The notes under the pieces are model-generated. The model saw only the letters and a list, made by a program, of their open reading frames with translations. It was not told the origin of the DNA and did no database searches. From Clostridiales bacterium (GTDB lineage: Bacteria > Bacillota > Clostridia > Lachnospirales > Lachnospiraceae), in contig JAJBVD010000038.1 of the NCBI GenBank assembly GCA_020859985.1, positions 1 to 49,486 on the forward strand: 49,486 bases of DNA. The letters are read 5' to 3'. The first letter of the stretch is position 1; each line of letters starts with the position of its first letter. Shown in pieces: positions 16,151-23,981 of the stretch. The translations under genes were made by a program, and so were the position numbers.

Positions 16151-16789
16151 ATGAACGCGTCAGAAACACTATATCTGAAAATTGATAAAAACATCCGCAT
16201 TCAGAAGGAAAAGGTTACGCTTGGCGAGATCGCGCAGTTTTTCTGCGCAGAAAAAGCAGTCGTGAATAAAGTGAAAACGCTTCGGCTGCCGACAGAGCAC
16301 ATTCAAAAGCCGGGGCGGTATGTGTATTCGGTGTTGGATGTGATCGAGGTGATTCAGGCAGAGTATCCGAAGCTGGAGATTAACAACCTTGGCGAGACAG
16401 ACTTTGTCTTGACGCTGGAAAACTCATCAGGCGGGGCGGATATCTGGAACTGGATAAAGACGGCTCTGCTCTGCCTGTTGTCTTTTTTCGGGGCAGCGAT
16501 TTCAATCATGGCGTTCAACACGGATGTCGGGCTCACGGAATTGTTTGGACGGCTGTACGAGATGTTTACCGGCAGGACTTCCAACGGTTTTACTGTTCTG
16601 GAAATTTCTTATTCCATAGGTGTGGGACTGGGAATTTTGATTTTCTTCCATCATTTTGCGAGAGAAAAGGACGGCGCGGAACCGACGCCGCTGCAGGTGC
16701 AGATGCGTGTCTATGAGGAGGATGTCGATAAGACGATGATAGAGACCTCGCAGCGAATTGAAAAGGAGAAAATGGCGGCAGATGGGTGA
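16151..16789 (+). CDS. spoVAA: Stage V sporulation protein AA
   Basis: 212 aa. The soluble N-terminal half (TLYLKIDKNIRIQKEKVTLG, then EIAQFF) and the following two membrane segments (about 99-120 and 150-170) match SpoVAA. SpoVA proteins form the channel for calcium-dipicolinate movement into and out of spores. It overlaps spoVAB by 8 bases, implying coupled translation. Confidence 0.85.
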   Translation: MNASETLYLKIDKNIRIQKEKVTLGEIAQFFCAEKAVVNKVKTLRLPTEHIQKPGRYVYSVLDVIEVIQAEYPKLEINNLGETDFVLTLENSSGGADIWNWIKTALLCLLSFFGAAISIMAFNTDVGLTELFGRLYEMFTGRTSNGFTVLEISYSIGVGLGILIFFHHFAREKDGAEPTPLQVQMRVYEEDVDKTMIETSQRIEKEKMAADG

Positions 16790-17195
16790 ACTGATTCTGA
16801 TACTTACCGGTTTTTCAGGCGGCTTTCTGGTAGCGGGCGGTGTGGCGTCCATCATGGTGGGTTTAGGCATCATTACCCGCTTTATCGGCATTACACACAC
16901 AGCGCGGCAGATCCTGTGGTACGAGGACGCGATTCTTTTAGGAGCGGTGGCAGGAAATACTGCTACAATTTTTGATTTCGAACTGGTGACAGGGCTCTGG
17001 CTGATGGCCCTGACGGGACTTTTTATCGGCATTTTCGTCGGCGGGTGGATATTGGCGTTGGCTGAGCTGGTAGATATTTTTCCGGTCTACAGCCGCAGGC
17101 TGGGAATCCGCAACGGAGCGCGGGCTATCGTGACCACACTCGCACTTGGAAAGACGGCGGGAAGCTTTCTTTATTTTTTCCGGCATCTCGGGTGA
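16782..17195 (+). CDS. spoVAB: Stage V sporulation protein AB
   Basis: 137 aa from ATG 16782; the preceding frame only offers a TTG at 16758. Four hydrophobic segments, beginning LILILTGFSGGFLVAGGVAS and including the conserved WILALAELVDIFPVYSRR-type segment near residue 91. Overlaps the end of spoVAA. The usual following genes spoVAC-spoVAD-spoVAE are not present downstream; an aminotransferase gene follows after about 300 bp. Confidence 0.85.
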   Translation: MGELILILTGFSGGFLVAGGVASIMVGLGIITRFIGITHTARQILWYEDAILLGAVAGNTATIFDFELVTGLWLMALTGLFIGIFVGGWILALAELVDIFPVYSRRLGIRNGARAIVTTLALGKTAGSFLYFFRHLG

Positions 17196-17498
17196 AAGTG
17201 AAAAAGAAATCTGTTGGTAACTGCGAAGGTATTGAACAGTTACATCTGTTGTAAAATCATAGCAGCTGTGTCTGTAATTCGGGAAACGCTGCGCGTTTTA
17301 CAGGTAGTATGGTTATGCAGTATGCAGCGGGAATGTCTGGCAGAATGTGATTTTCTGGAAAATAGGCTTGAAAAGGAGGTATGGTTGTAGTAAAGTAGTG
17401 GCGAAAACACAGCCGACCTGTTTTGTGCCTGAATGAAGACAAGTTGGCCTGGAATGAAAAATGAAAAGAATAGTTTAGAATAACAGGGGGATGAGGAC
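17196..17498 (+). other. Intergenic region after spoVAB
   Basis: About 300 bp without a gene. It contains hairpin repeat copy 2 (17217-17243). An AAAGGAGGT motif at about 17373 precedes an ATG with only five codons before TAG, so it may be an orphan binding site or a decayed gene start. No clear promoter for the aminotransferase was found. Confidence 0.4.
17217..17243 (+). repeat. 27-bp hairpin repeat, copy 2
   Basis: GTAACTG (17217-17223) and CAGTTAC (17237-17243) flank CGAAGGTATTGAA. It is identical to copy 1 (8575-8601) except for two C/T differences in the loop. It lies 22 bp after spoVAB. Confidence 0.75.
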
Positions 17499-18719
17499 GT
17501 GATTTCTGAAAAGATGCGGCCGTTTCTGGCGAACAATTCGGCGATTCGCATGATGTTTGAGGAAGGAAAAAAGATGGCGGAGCTTTACGGGGCGGACAAG
17601 GTGTATGATTTCAGCCTTGGCAATCCGAATGTGCCGGCTCCGCAGAAGGTGAATCAGGCGATTAAGGAGATTCTCGATGAGGAGGATCCTCTTTTTGTTC
17701 ATGGCTATATGAGCAACGCAGGTTATCCGCAGGTGCGTGCGGCGATAGCGGAGAATCTGAATCAGCGGTTTGGTACAACGTTTACGGAGAAGAATCTGAT
17801 CATGACGGTGGGAGCCGGCAGCGGACTGAATGTCGCGCTGAAGACCGTGCTGGACCCGGGTGATGAAGTGATCACGTTCGCTCCGTATTTTCTTGAGTAC
17901 CGTGCGTATGTGACGAACTATGATGGTGTGCTGGTGACAGTCGATCCGGATGAGGCGACCTTCCAGATCAGCCCGGAGGCGTTTGCCGCGAAGATTTCAG
18001 TGAAGACGAAAGCGGTGATCATTAACAACCCGAACAATCCGACCGGTGTGGTGTATTCTGAGGATACGATCCGGGCGCTGGCCGCGGTTCTTACCGAAAA
18101 GCAGAAAGAGTATGGGCACGCGATTTACCTGATTTCCGATGAACCGTACCGGGAGCTGGTGTTTGACGGCGCGACGGTTCCCTTTGTGACAAAGTATTAT
18201 GACAATACGATGGTGGTGTATTCGTACAGCAAATCCCTCTCCCTACCGGGTGAGCGTATTGGCTATGTGCTGATTCCGGATGAACTGGAGGACAGTGAGA
18301 CGACGATTGAGGCAGCAACGATCGCGAACCGCATCAGCGGCTGTGTGAACGCTCCGTCCCTGATTCAGCTGGCTGTGGGACGGTGTGTGGACTGTCAGGC
18401 AGATCTCGACTTTTATGACCGGAACCGCAAGGCGCTTTATGAAGGCCTGACCGGGATGGGCTTTACCTGTGTGCGGCCGCAGGGCGCGTTTTATCTGTGG
18501 ATGAAGGTGCCGGTGAAACCAGAAGCAGGAACAGCTCAAAGTGCAGTTGAGGCGGAGAGCGAGTTTGTGCAGGCGGCGAAAAAGTATCATCTTCTGATCG
18601 TGCCGGGGAGCTCGTTTGCGTGCCCGGGCTATGTGCGGATTGCATACTGTGTATCTTATGAGACGATTATGAATTCCCTGCCGGAATTTAAAAAGCTTGC
18701 GGAGGAGTTTTCACTGTGA
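17499..18719 (+). CDS. Class I/II PLP-dependent aminotransferase
   Basis: 406 aa, GTG start with a GGGGGATGAGG-like binding site. Cofactor-binding features: GAGSGLNVAL, NNPNNPTGV (about 170-178), SDEPYRELV, and the PLP lysine in YSYSKSLSLPGERIGY (about residue 248). This is the aspartate/aromatic-type fold type I family; the amino acid substrate is not readable. A short Ala/Glu-rich insert (AGTAQSAVEAESEF, about 345-358) sits in a C-terminal loop. Monocistronic or first in line before trkA. Confidence 0.92.
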   Translation: MISEKMRPFLANNSAIRMMFEEGKKMAELYGADKVYDFSLGNPNVPAPQKVNQAIKEILDEEDPLFVHGYMSNAGYPQVRAAIAENLNQRFGTTFTEKNLIMTVGAGSGLNVALKTVLDPGDEVITFAPYFLEYRAYVTNYDGVLVTVDPDEATFQISPEAFAAKISVKTKAVIINNPNNPTGVVYSEDTIRALAAVLTEKQKEYGHAIYLISDEPYRELVFDGATVPFVTKYYDNTMVVYSYSKSLSLPGERIGYVLIPDELEDSETTIEAATIANRISGCVNAPSLIQLAVGRCVDCQADLDFYDRNRKALYEGLTGMGFTCVRPQGAFYLWMKVPVKPEAGTAQSAVEAESEFVQAAKKYHLLIVPGSSFACPGYVRIAYCVSYETIMNSLPEFKKLAEEFSL

Positions 18720-18801
18720 ATCGTGTTTCCTGACAGTTCCTGTATGAAGGCATAATGCCATGCAGGCGAAAACGGTTGGGAGATAAATGGAGATCGTACA
18801 A

Positions 18802-20172
18802 ATGAAGATCATTATTGTGGGCCTCGGCAAGGTGGGAACGACGCTGGCGTCCGAGCTTTGCGATGAGGAAAATGATGTCACAGTCATAGACAGAAAAGAA
18901 GATCTTGTGGAGGACATTTCAGGCCAGTATGACCTGATGGGAGTTGCCGGGAACGGCGCAAGCCGCTCAATACAGGTCGAGGCGGGGATTGAAAATGCGG
19001 ATCTGCTGATCGCGGTGACCGGTTCGGACGAGATCAACCTCCTTTGCTGCCTGATGGCAAAGGAGAGTGGGAAATGCCATTCGATCGCGCGCGTGCGGAA
19101 TCCGGAGTACCATTCGGAGATTGCGTTTATACGGGAAAAATTCGGGATTTCCCTGATCATCAACCCTGATATGGTCGCGGCGCTGGAGATTGCGAGGAAC
19201 TTAAAGTTCCCGTCCGCGATTGACGTTGATTCCTTTGTGAAGAACCGGGTGGACATATTAAAATTCCGTGTCAGAGAAAATTCTGTGTTGGACGGAGTGC
19301 GGATCGCGGATCTTTCTTCTAAAATTATGAATAATATTCTGATCTGCGCGATTGAGCGGGGTAGTGAGCTGATCATCCCGAACGGCAACACGGTGCTGCA
19401 TGAAAAAGATCAGATCGCAATCGTTGCCGGGAATAACGATGCGAACCAGTTTTTCCGTCAGGTAGGGATTCTGGCCAATCAGGTAAAAAGTATCATGATC
19501 GTCGGCGGAAGCCCGCTGGCATACTATCTGGCGAAAATGCTTATCGCGGCGGGCATGCGGGTCAAGATTATTGAAAAGGACTATCAGCGTTGTGAGACGC
19601 TCTCTGAGATGCTGCCGAAAGCGACGATCGTACACGGCGACGGCACGGACAAAGAACTGCTTTCTGAGGAAGGCATGGAGGGTTATGAGAGCTTTGCGGC
19701 TCTGACAAATATCGATGAGGAGAACATCCTGATTTCTCTTTACGCAAAAAAGATCGGCGGCCAGAAGAAGATCATTACGAAAGTCAACCGGATTGCGTTT
19801 GACGAGGTGATCCAGGAGCTGGATCTGGATACGATCATTCACCCGAAGGATGTCACCGCGGAGCTGATCATCCGCTACGCGCGCTCCATGAAGAATTCTT
19901 ACGGAAGCAATGTGGAGACCTTACATAAAATTATCGACGGCAAGGCGGAGGCTCTGGAATTCATTATCCGCGGGCAGTCCCGCGTGACGGACATGACGCT
20001 GCAGGAGCTGCCGATCCGCAAGGGAATCCTTGTGGCCTGCATTTATCGGCATGGAAAGATCATCATTCCGGGCGGCTCTGACCAGATGCAGGACGGCGAC
20101 AGTGTGATCATTATCACACAGGATAAAGGATTGAAGGACATCGAGGATATACTCGTGAAAAATCGTGCATGA
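18802..20172 (+). CDS. trkA: Trk potassium uptake system regulatory subunit
   Basis: 456 aa. Two RCK units, each with a Rossmann NAD-binding motif: IIIVGLGKVGTTLA near the start and IMIVGGSPLAYYLAK at about residue 231; TrkA-C domains follow each. It gates the TrkH channel encoded next. The start is set at ATG 18802 because family members begin MKIIIVG; ATG 18787 also has GGGAG upstream and is possible. Confidence 0.93.
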   Translation: MKIIIVGLGKVGTTLASELCDEENDVTVIDRKEDLVEDISGQYDLMGVAGNGASRSIQVEAGIENADLLIAVTGSDEINLLCCLMAKESGKCHSIARVRNPEYHSEIAFIREKFGISLIINPDMVAALEIARNLKFPSAIDVDSFVKNRVDILKFRVRENSVLDGVRIADLSSKIMNNILICAIERGSELIIPNGNTVLHEKDQIAIVAGNNDANQFFRQVGILANQVKSIMIVGGSPLAYYLAKMLIAAGMRVKIIEKDYQRCETLSEMLPKATIVHGDGTDKELLSEEGMEGYESFAALTNIDEENILISLYAKKIGGQKKIITKVNRIAFDEVIQELDLDTIIHPKDVTAELIIRYARSMKNSYGSNVETLHKIIDGKAEALEFIIRGQSRVTDMTLQELPIRKGILVACIYRHGKIIIPGGSDQMQDGDSVIIITQDKGLKDIEDILVKNRA

Positions 20173-20183
20173 TGAGCAGGACA

Positions 20184-20219
20184 TATAGGAAACAGCAAAA
20201 TAATTTGCTGTTTCCTATA
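20184..20219 (+). promoter_or_regulatory. Perfect 16-bp hairpin between trkA and trkH
   Basis: TATAGGAAACAGCAAA (20184-20199) is followed by ATAA and its exact complement (20204-20219). The trkH ribosome binding site (AGAGGA) starts right after it. There is no U-tract, so an intrinsic terminator is unlikely; an mRNA processing or stability element that sets the TrkA:TrkH ratio is more probable. Confidence 0.75.
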
Positions 20220-20235
20220 AGAGGACAACATAAAG

Positions 20236-21672
20236 ATGAATTATAAGCTGATTCGTTACATTCTGGGGCTGGTATTAATTATGGAGGCGGGGCTGATGCT
20301 GCCGTCTCTGATTGTTGCGCTGATCTTTCAGGAACAGGAGGGGTTCGGCATCCTTTCGGCCATGGGATTCTGTCTGGCGGCGGGGCTGGCTTTGTCGCTG
20401 AAAGCCCCCGCATCCAAAACCATGCACGCGCGGGAAGGATTTGTGACCGTGTCCTTCTGCTGGATTGCCTTAAGTGCGTTCGGCGCACTTCCCTTTGTGA
20501 TCACGGGGGCGATTCCGAACTATATCGACGCTCTTTTTGAGACCGTATCCGGCTTTACGACGACCGGCTCTACAATATTGACGGACGTGGAATCCATGGC
20601 GCACTGTCTGCAGTTCTGGCGCAGCTTCACGCACTGGATCGGCGGCATGGGTGTGCTGGTGTTTATGATGTCCATCCTGCCTCTTGCCGGAGGCAGCAGC
20701 ATGTATATGATGGAAGCGGAGAGCACCGGCCCGTCCGTCGGCAAGCTCGTGCCGAAGGTCAAGGGGACTGCGGGGCTTTTGTACCGCATGTATATCGCCC
20801 TGAGCCTGGTGATGCTGGCGCTCCTTCTGGTTGGCGGCATGCCGCTGTTTGATTCGCTGATCACGGTATTCGGCACGGCCGGCACCGGTGGATTTGGCAT
20901 CAGAAATGACAGTATGGCAAGCTACAGTGCCTACCTGCAGGTTGTGACGACCATTTTCATGATCATGTTCGGCTTTAACTTCAGCTTTTACTATCTGGTC
21001 TGGAAGCGGAAGTTTAAAACCGCGTTCCGGATGACGGAAATCCGGGCATACCTGTTGATCATTCTGGTCTCGATCATTCTGATTTCCATAAATATATACG
21101 GGATGTTTGACGGAGTGCTTGAGACGATTCGCCATGCGGCGTTTCAGGTGGGGACGATCATTACAACGACTGGATTTGCGACGACTGACTTCAATCAGTG
21201 GCCCGCGTTTTCTAAGACCATTCTGGTCATGCTGATGTGCATCGGCGCCTGCGCGGGAAGTACGGGCGGCGGCATCAAGGTACAGCGAATTCTCATATTG
21301 GTGCGCTCCATCCGCAACGAGCTGGATGTGATCACGCATCCGCATCACGTCCGCAAACAAAAGCTGGACGGGCATGTGATCGAGCCCTCGGTCATCCGCA
21401 GCGTAAATATTTTTCTGGCTGCGTATGCCGCGGTGTTTGCGCTGTCGCTGCTGATTGTCTCGATTGATAATTTTGACTTTACAACAAACTTTACAGCTAT
21501 CGCGGCGACACTGAATAACATCGGCCCCGGTCTTGAGGTGGTCGGTCCGAGCGGCAATTACAGCGGTTTTTCCTACCTGTCGAAGCTGGTCATGACCTTT
21601 GATATGCTGGCGGGTCGCCTGGAGCTGTTCCCGTTGCTGATCCTCTTTTCAAGGAGTACCTGGAGAAAATAA
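20236..21672 (+). CDS. trkH: Trk/Ktr potassium channel subunit
   Basis: 478 aa membrane protein. The four pore-loop repeats are visible around TTTGSTI (about 112), TAGTGGFG (about 215), ITTTGFATTD (about 311) and LNNIGPGLE (about 428). Preceded by AGAGGA. Downstream of and presumably coexpressed with trkA, separated by a strong hairpin. Imports K+ with NAD(H)/ATP gating by TrkA. Confidence 0.94.
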   Translation: MNYKLIRYILGLVLIMEAGLMLPSLIVALIFQEQEGFGILSAMGFCLAAGLALSLKAPASKTMHAREGFVTVSFCWIALSAFGALPFVITGAIPNYIDALFETVSGFTTTGSTILTDVESMAHCLQFWRSFTHWIGGMGVLVFMMSILPLAGGSSMYMMEAESTGPSVGKLVPKVKGTAGLLYRMYIALSLVMLALLLVGGMPLFDSLITVFGTAGTGGFGIRNDSMASYSAYLQVVTTIFMIMFGFNFSFYYLVWKRKFKTAFRMTEIRAYLLIILVSIILISINIYGMFDGVLETIRHAAFQVGTIITTTGFATTDFNQWPAFSKTILVMLMCIGACAGSTGGGIKVQRILILVRSIRNELDVITHPHHVRKQKLDGHVIEPSVIRSVNIFLAAYAAVFALSLLIVSIDNFDFTTNFTAIAATLNNIGPGLEVVGPSGNYSGFSYLSKLVMTFDMLAGRLELFPLLILFSRSTWRK

Positions 21673-21768
21673 AAACAGTATCCCTGTGAGGTGATAATCC
21701 GGCAGGGAAGATTTCATTAGCTTTTTCAAGGGCAAACAGTGAATTCAGAAATTATAGCAAATCAACCG

Positions 21769-23082
21769 TCACGAATCTTCGTGCGCTGAAAGATTTTCCG
21801 GGGCTTCACTTTTATCTGCCGGAGTCTCCGGCAGCAGCAGCTGCACCAGCTCAATCTTATTTTCCTCCATTTTCAGGACGCGGATCTGTGTGCCGTCCTC
21901 CATTGTGACCATATCCTGTTCTTCCGGAAGATCGTCCAGAAGCTCTATGACCAGACCGCCGATCGAGTCGCAGGCCTCGGATTCCAGCGTCAGGCCAAGC
22001 GCGTCGTTGATATCGTCAAGGCGCACGGAGCCCTCGATCTGATATTCCCGCTCGGAAATCCGGCGGATCAGATTTGCTTCGTCTGCATCGTACTCATCCC
22101 GGATATCTCCGACAATCTCCTCCAGCAGATCCTCCAGTGAGACAATGCCCACCGCGTCGCCATACTCATCCAGCACGACTGAGAGACTGGCGGAATCTTC
22201 CCGCATCGACTCCAGCAGATCGGAGGTCTTTTTGAATTCATAGGTGAAATGAGGCTTGTACATGGCCTCCTCTATATCAAAGCCTTCCTGCCCGTCATAG
22301 CAGAAAAACTTTTTGATATTCAGTATACCGACTACGTGAGCAGGATCTTCATGATAAACCGGGAAACGGGAGTATTTTTCCCGCCGGAAGGTTTCTTTGA
22401 TCTCCTCATAGGAATCCGTATCGCTGATCATGACAACCTCAGAGCGGGGAACCATCACGTCTTCGACCAGAGAATCTCCGAAATCTACCACATTATAGAT
22501 CATTTCGCGTTCTTCTTTTTCAATGACGCCTTCCTGATGACTGACATCGACAAAGGTGCGCAGCTCCTGCTCTGTCACTGTATTCATCGAGCCGTCCAGG
22601 CTGATGTGGAATGGCTTCAGTAGAAGCTTACAGATCGAGTTGATGACGAAGATCACCGGCCGCAGGATTTTCATCAAAAAGCTGATGACCGGACAATAGG
22701 CAAGAGCCAGCTTTTCCGGGTAGGTTGCAGCAATTGTTTTCGGCGTGACCTCTCCGAAGATCAGGATCAGAATCGTAATAATAGCGGTAGACACACTGAT
22801 AGAACCGTCGCCAGCCAGCTTGATCGCCAGTGAAGCGGCCAGGGCGGAAAGAAAGTTGTTTACCAGATTGTTTCCGATCAGAAGGGTGCTTAAAAGCCTG
22901 GAACGGTTCTCCACCGTCTTGATAGCCAGAACTGCGCGTTTATCTCCTTCCTCAGCAAGCGCCTGCAGGCGAATCCGGTTCGCCGTAGTCAGCGCGGTCT
23001 CCGCCGAAGAAAAAAACGCGGAAAGAAGTAATAAAATCAAAAGAATCAATAACAGTAGGCCAGTGGCGTCATCCGATGCCAA
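21769..23082 (-). CDS. CNNM/CorC (HlyC/CorC) family membrane protein
   Basis: 437 aa with a TTG start and AAAGGAG upstream. An N-terminal DUF21 membrane domain (LLLLILLILLLLSAFFSSAE, then TALTTANRIRLQALAEEG), two CBS domains (about 205-330: MVPRSEVVMI, FPVYHE..VVGILN, VVLDEYGDAVGIVSLEDLLE) and a C-terminal CorC_HlyC domain (IGGLVIELL). The family is linked to Mg2+/Co2+ efflux or homeostasis and binds adenine nucleotides at the CBS pair. Convergent with trkH. Confidence 0.93.
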   Translation of the reverse strand: MASDDATGLLLLILLILLLLSAFFSSAETALTTANRIRLQALAEEGDKRAVLAIKTVENRSRLLSTLLIGNNLVNNFLSALAASLAIKLAGDGSISVSTAIITILILIFGEVTPKTIAATYPEKLALAYCPVISFLMKILRPVIFVINSICKLLLKPFHISLDGSMNTVTEQELRTFVDVSHQEGVIEKEEREMIYNVVDFGDSLVEDVMVPRSEVVMISDTDSYEEIKETFRREKYSRFPVYHEDPAHVVGILNIKKFFCYDGQEGFDIEEAMYKPHFTYEFKKTSDLLESMREDSASLSVVLDEYGDAVGIVSLEDLLEEIVGDIRDEYDADEANLIRRISEREYQIEGSVRLDDINDALGLTLESEACDSIGGLVIELLDDLPEEQDMVTMEDGTQIRVLKMEENKIELVQLLLPETPADKSEAPENLSAHEDS

Positions 23083-23253
23083 GAGATCATCTCCTTTATA
23101 ATAGTAATAAATTTTTGGTGTGGTTTTCCTTTTTAGAGTGGATAATACAACAGAATAGAGAAAAAAGCAACGTAAAGTTCAGGTAAAACAGGAAGAATTC
23201 CGGAAAACATAAAAATTACGGCTGATGTTCGCCTCTGGAAAAGATATTACCTG

Positions 23254-23275
23254 GTTGTCAAGGAACCTTGACAAC
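23254..23275 (+). promoter_or_regulatory. Palindromic MarR-type operator
   Basis: GTTGTCAAGG-AA-CCTTGACAAC is a perfect 10-bp inverted repeat with a 2-bp centre, the typical form of a MarR dimer site. Its right arm contains the -35 TTGACA of the promoter for the marR-like gene that follows, so binding would block RNA polymerase (autorepression). Confidence 0.75.
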
Positions 23276-23296
23276 TGAGGACGAATGCGTTAAGAT
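23268..23296 (+). promoter_or_regulatory. Promoter of the marR-like gene
   Basis: TTGACA (23268-23273), a 17-bp spacer and TAAGAT (23291-23296). Transcription would begin near 23303, which excludes the upstream TTG 23268 and ATG 23295 as start codons of the regulator. Confidence 0.75.
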
Positions 23297-23318
23297 GCCG
23301 AAAGAAGTAATACTTATT

Positions 23319-23900
23319 ATGAGAGCAATGCAATTCTGGAGGCGTAATCAAATTATGGAAGACAACTATCCCCTGATCGAGGAGACGATCGGGCATTTGC
23401 GTTTTTTTGGACATTTTCTGCATTATCAGATGGGAAATAAGTTCGGAAGACGGAGAATATTGAAAATCATGCTGGAGCATATGGAGAAGGAGAATGTACC
23501 GGATTCTCTTCAGGAACCGGGACAGGCCTGTGAGGCTTCTTCCGGGGGAATCCTGCAGCGGGATTTGCAGGACATCCTTCACATCCAGTCCGGGTCTTTG
23601 AGTGAGATCATTATTAAAATAGAAGCGGAAGGACTGATTGAGAAGACGAGGAGCGAAAAGGATGGCCGTCAGATCCTTCTGCGCCTGACTCCAGAGGGGG
23701 AGCGGCTGGCGCGTTCCTACAAAGCGGAGCACGAGGAGAAATTGCGGCAGTTAACGTCCTGCCTGTCGGATGAGGAGATGAAAGAGCTCAATGTGACGCT
23801 CAGACGGCTGGAGCAGCATTGGAAAGATATGGATGGTTCCGCATTTAAGAATGGCTGCACCAATGCCTGCGGAGAGGATGCGGGCACAGAAGCGGAGTAG
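23319..23900 (+). CDS. MarR family transcriptional regulator
   Basis: 193 aa from ATG 23319; ATG 23355 is an alternative with GGAGG 12 bases upstream. Winged helix: LQRDLQDILHIQSGSLSEI as the recognition part and IEKTRSEKDGRQILLRLT as the wing, followed by the dimer helices (EGERLARSYKAEHEEKLRQL). A short Ser/Glu/Pro-rich insert lies in front of the winged helix. It probably represses itself through the palindrome at 23254. The next gene, a large activase-type protein, has its own promoter; whether it is a target is unknown. Confidence 0.88.
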   Translation: MRAMQFWRRNQIMEDNYPLIEETIGHLRFFGHFLHYQMGNKFGRRRILKIMLEHMEKENVPDSLQEPGQACEASSGGILQRDLQDILHIQSGSLSEIIIKIEAEGLIEKTRSEKDGRQILLRLTPEGERLARSYKAEHEEKLRQLTSCLSDEEMKELNVTLRRLEQHWKDMDGSAFKNGCTNACGEDAGTEAE

Positions 23901-23928
23901 GACCGCGGCCTTTTCAGATTTTTTTTAT

Positions 23929-23956
23929 TTGACATTATGGAAGAGCATGTTAAAAT
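23929..23956 (+). promoter_or_regulatory. Promoter of the activase-type gene
   Basis: TTGACA (23929-23934), a 16-bp spacer and TAAAAT (23951-23956), 26 bp before the ATG at 23982. Confidence 0.6.
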
Positions 23957-23981
23957 ACATTGAATCAACAAGGGTACAACA

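Noticed and set aside
20470-21375. A 301-residue open frame on the - strand
   Set aside because: Exactly antisense to trkH; charged nonsense composition.
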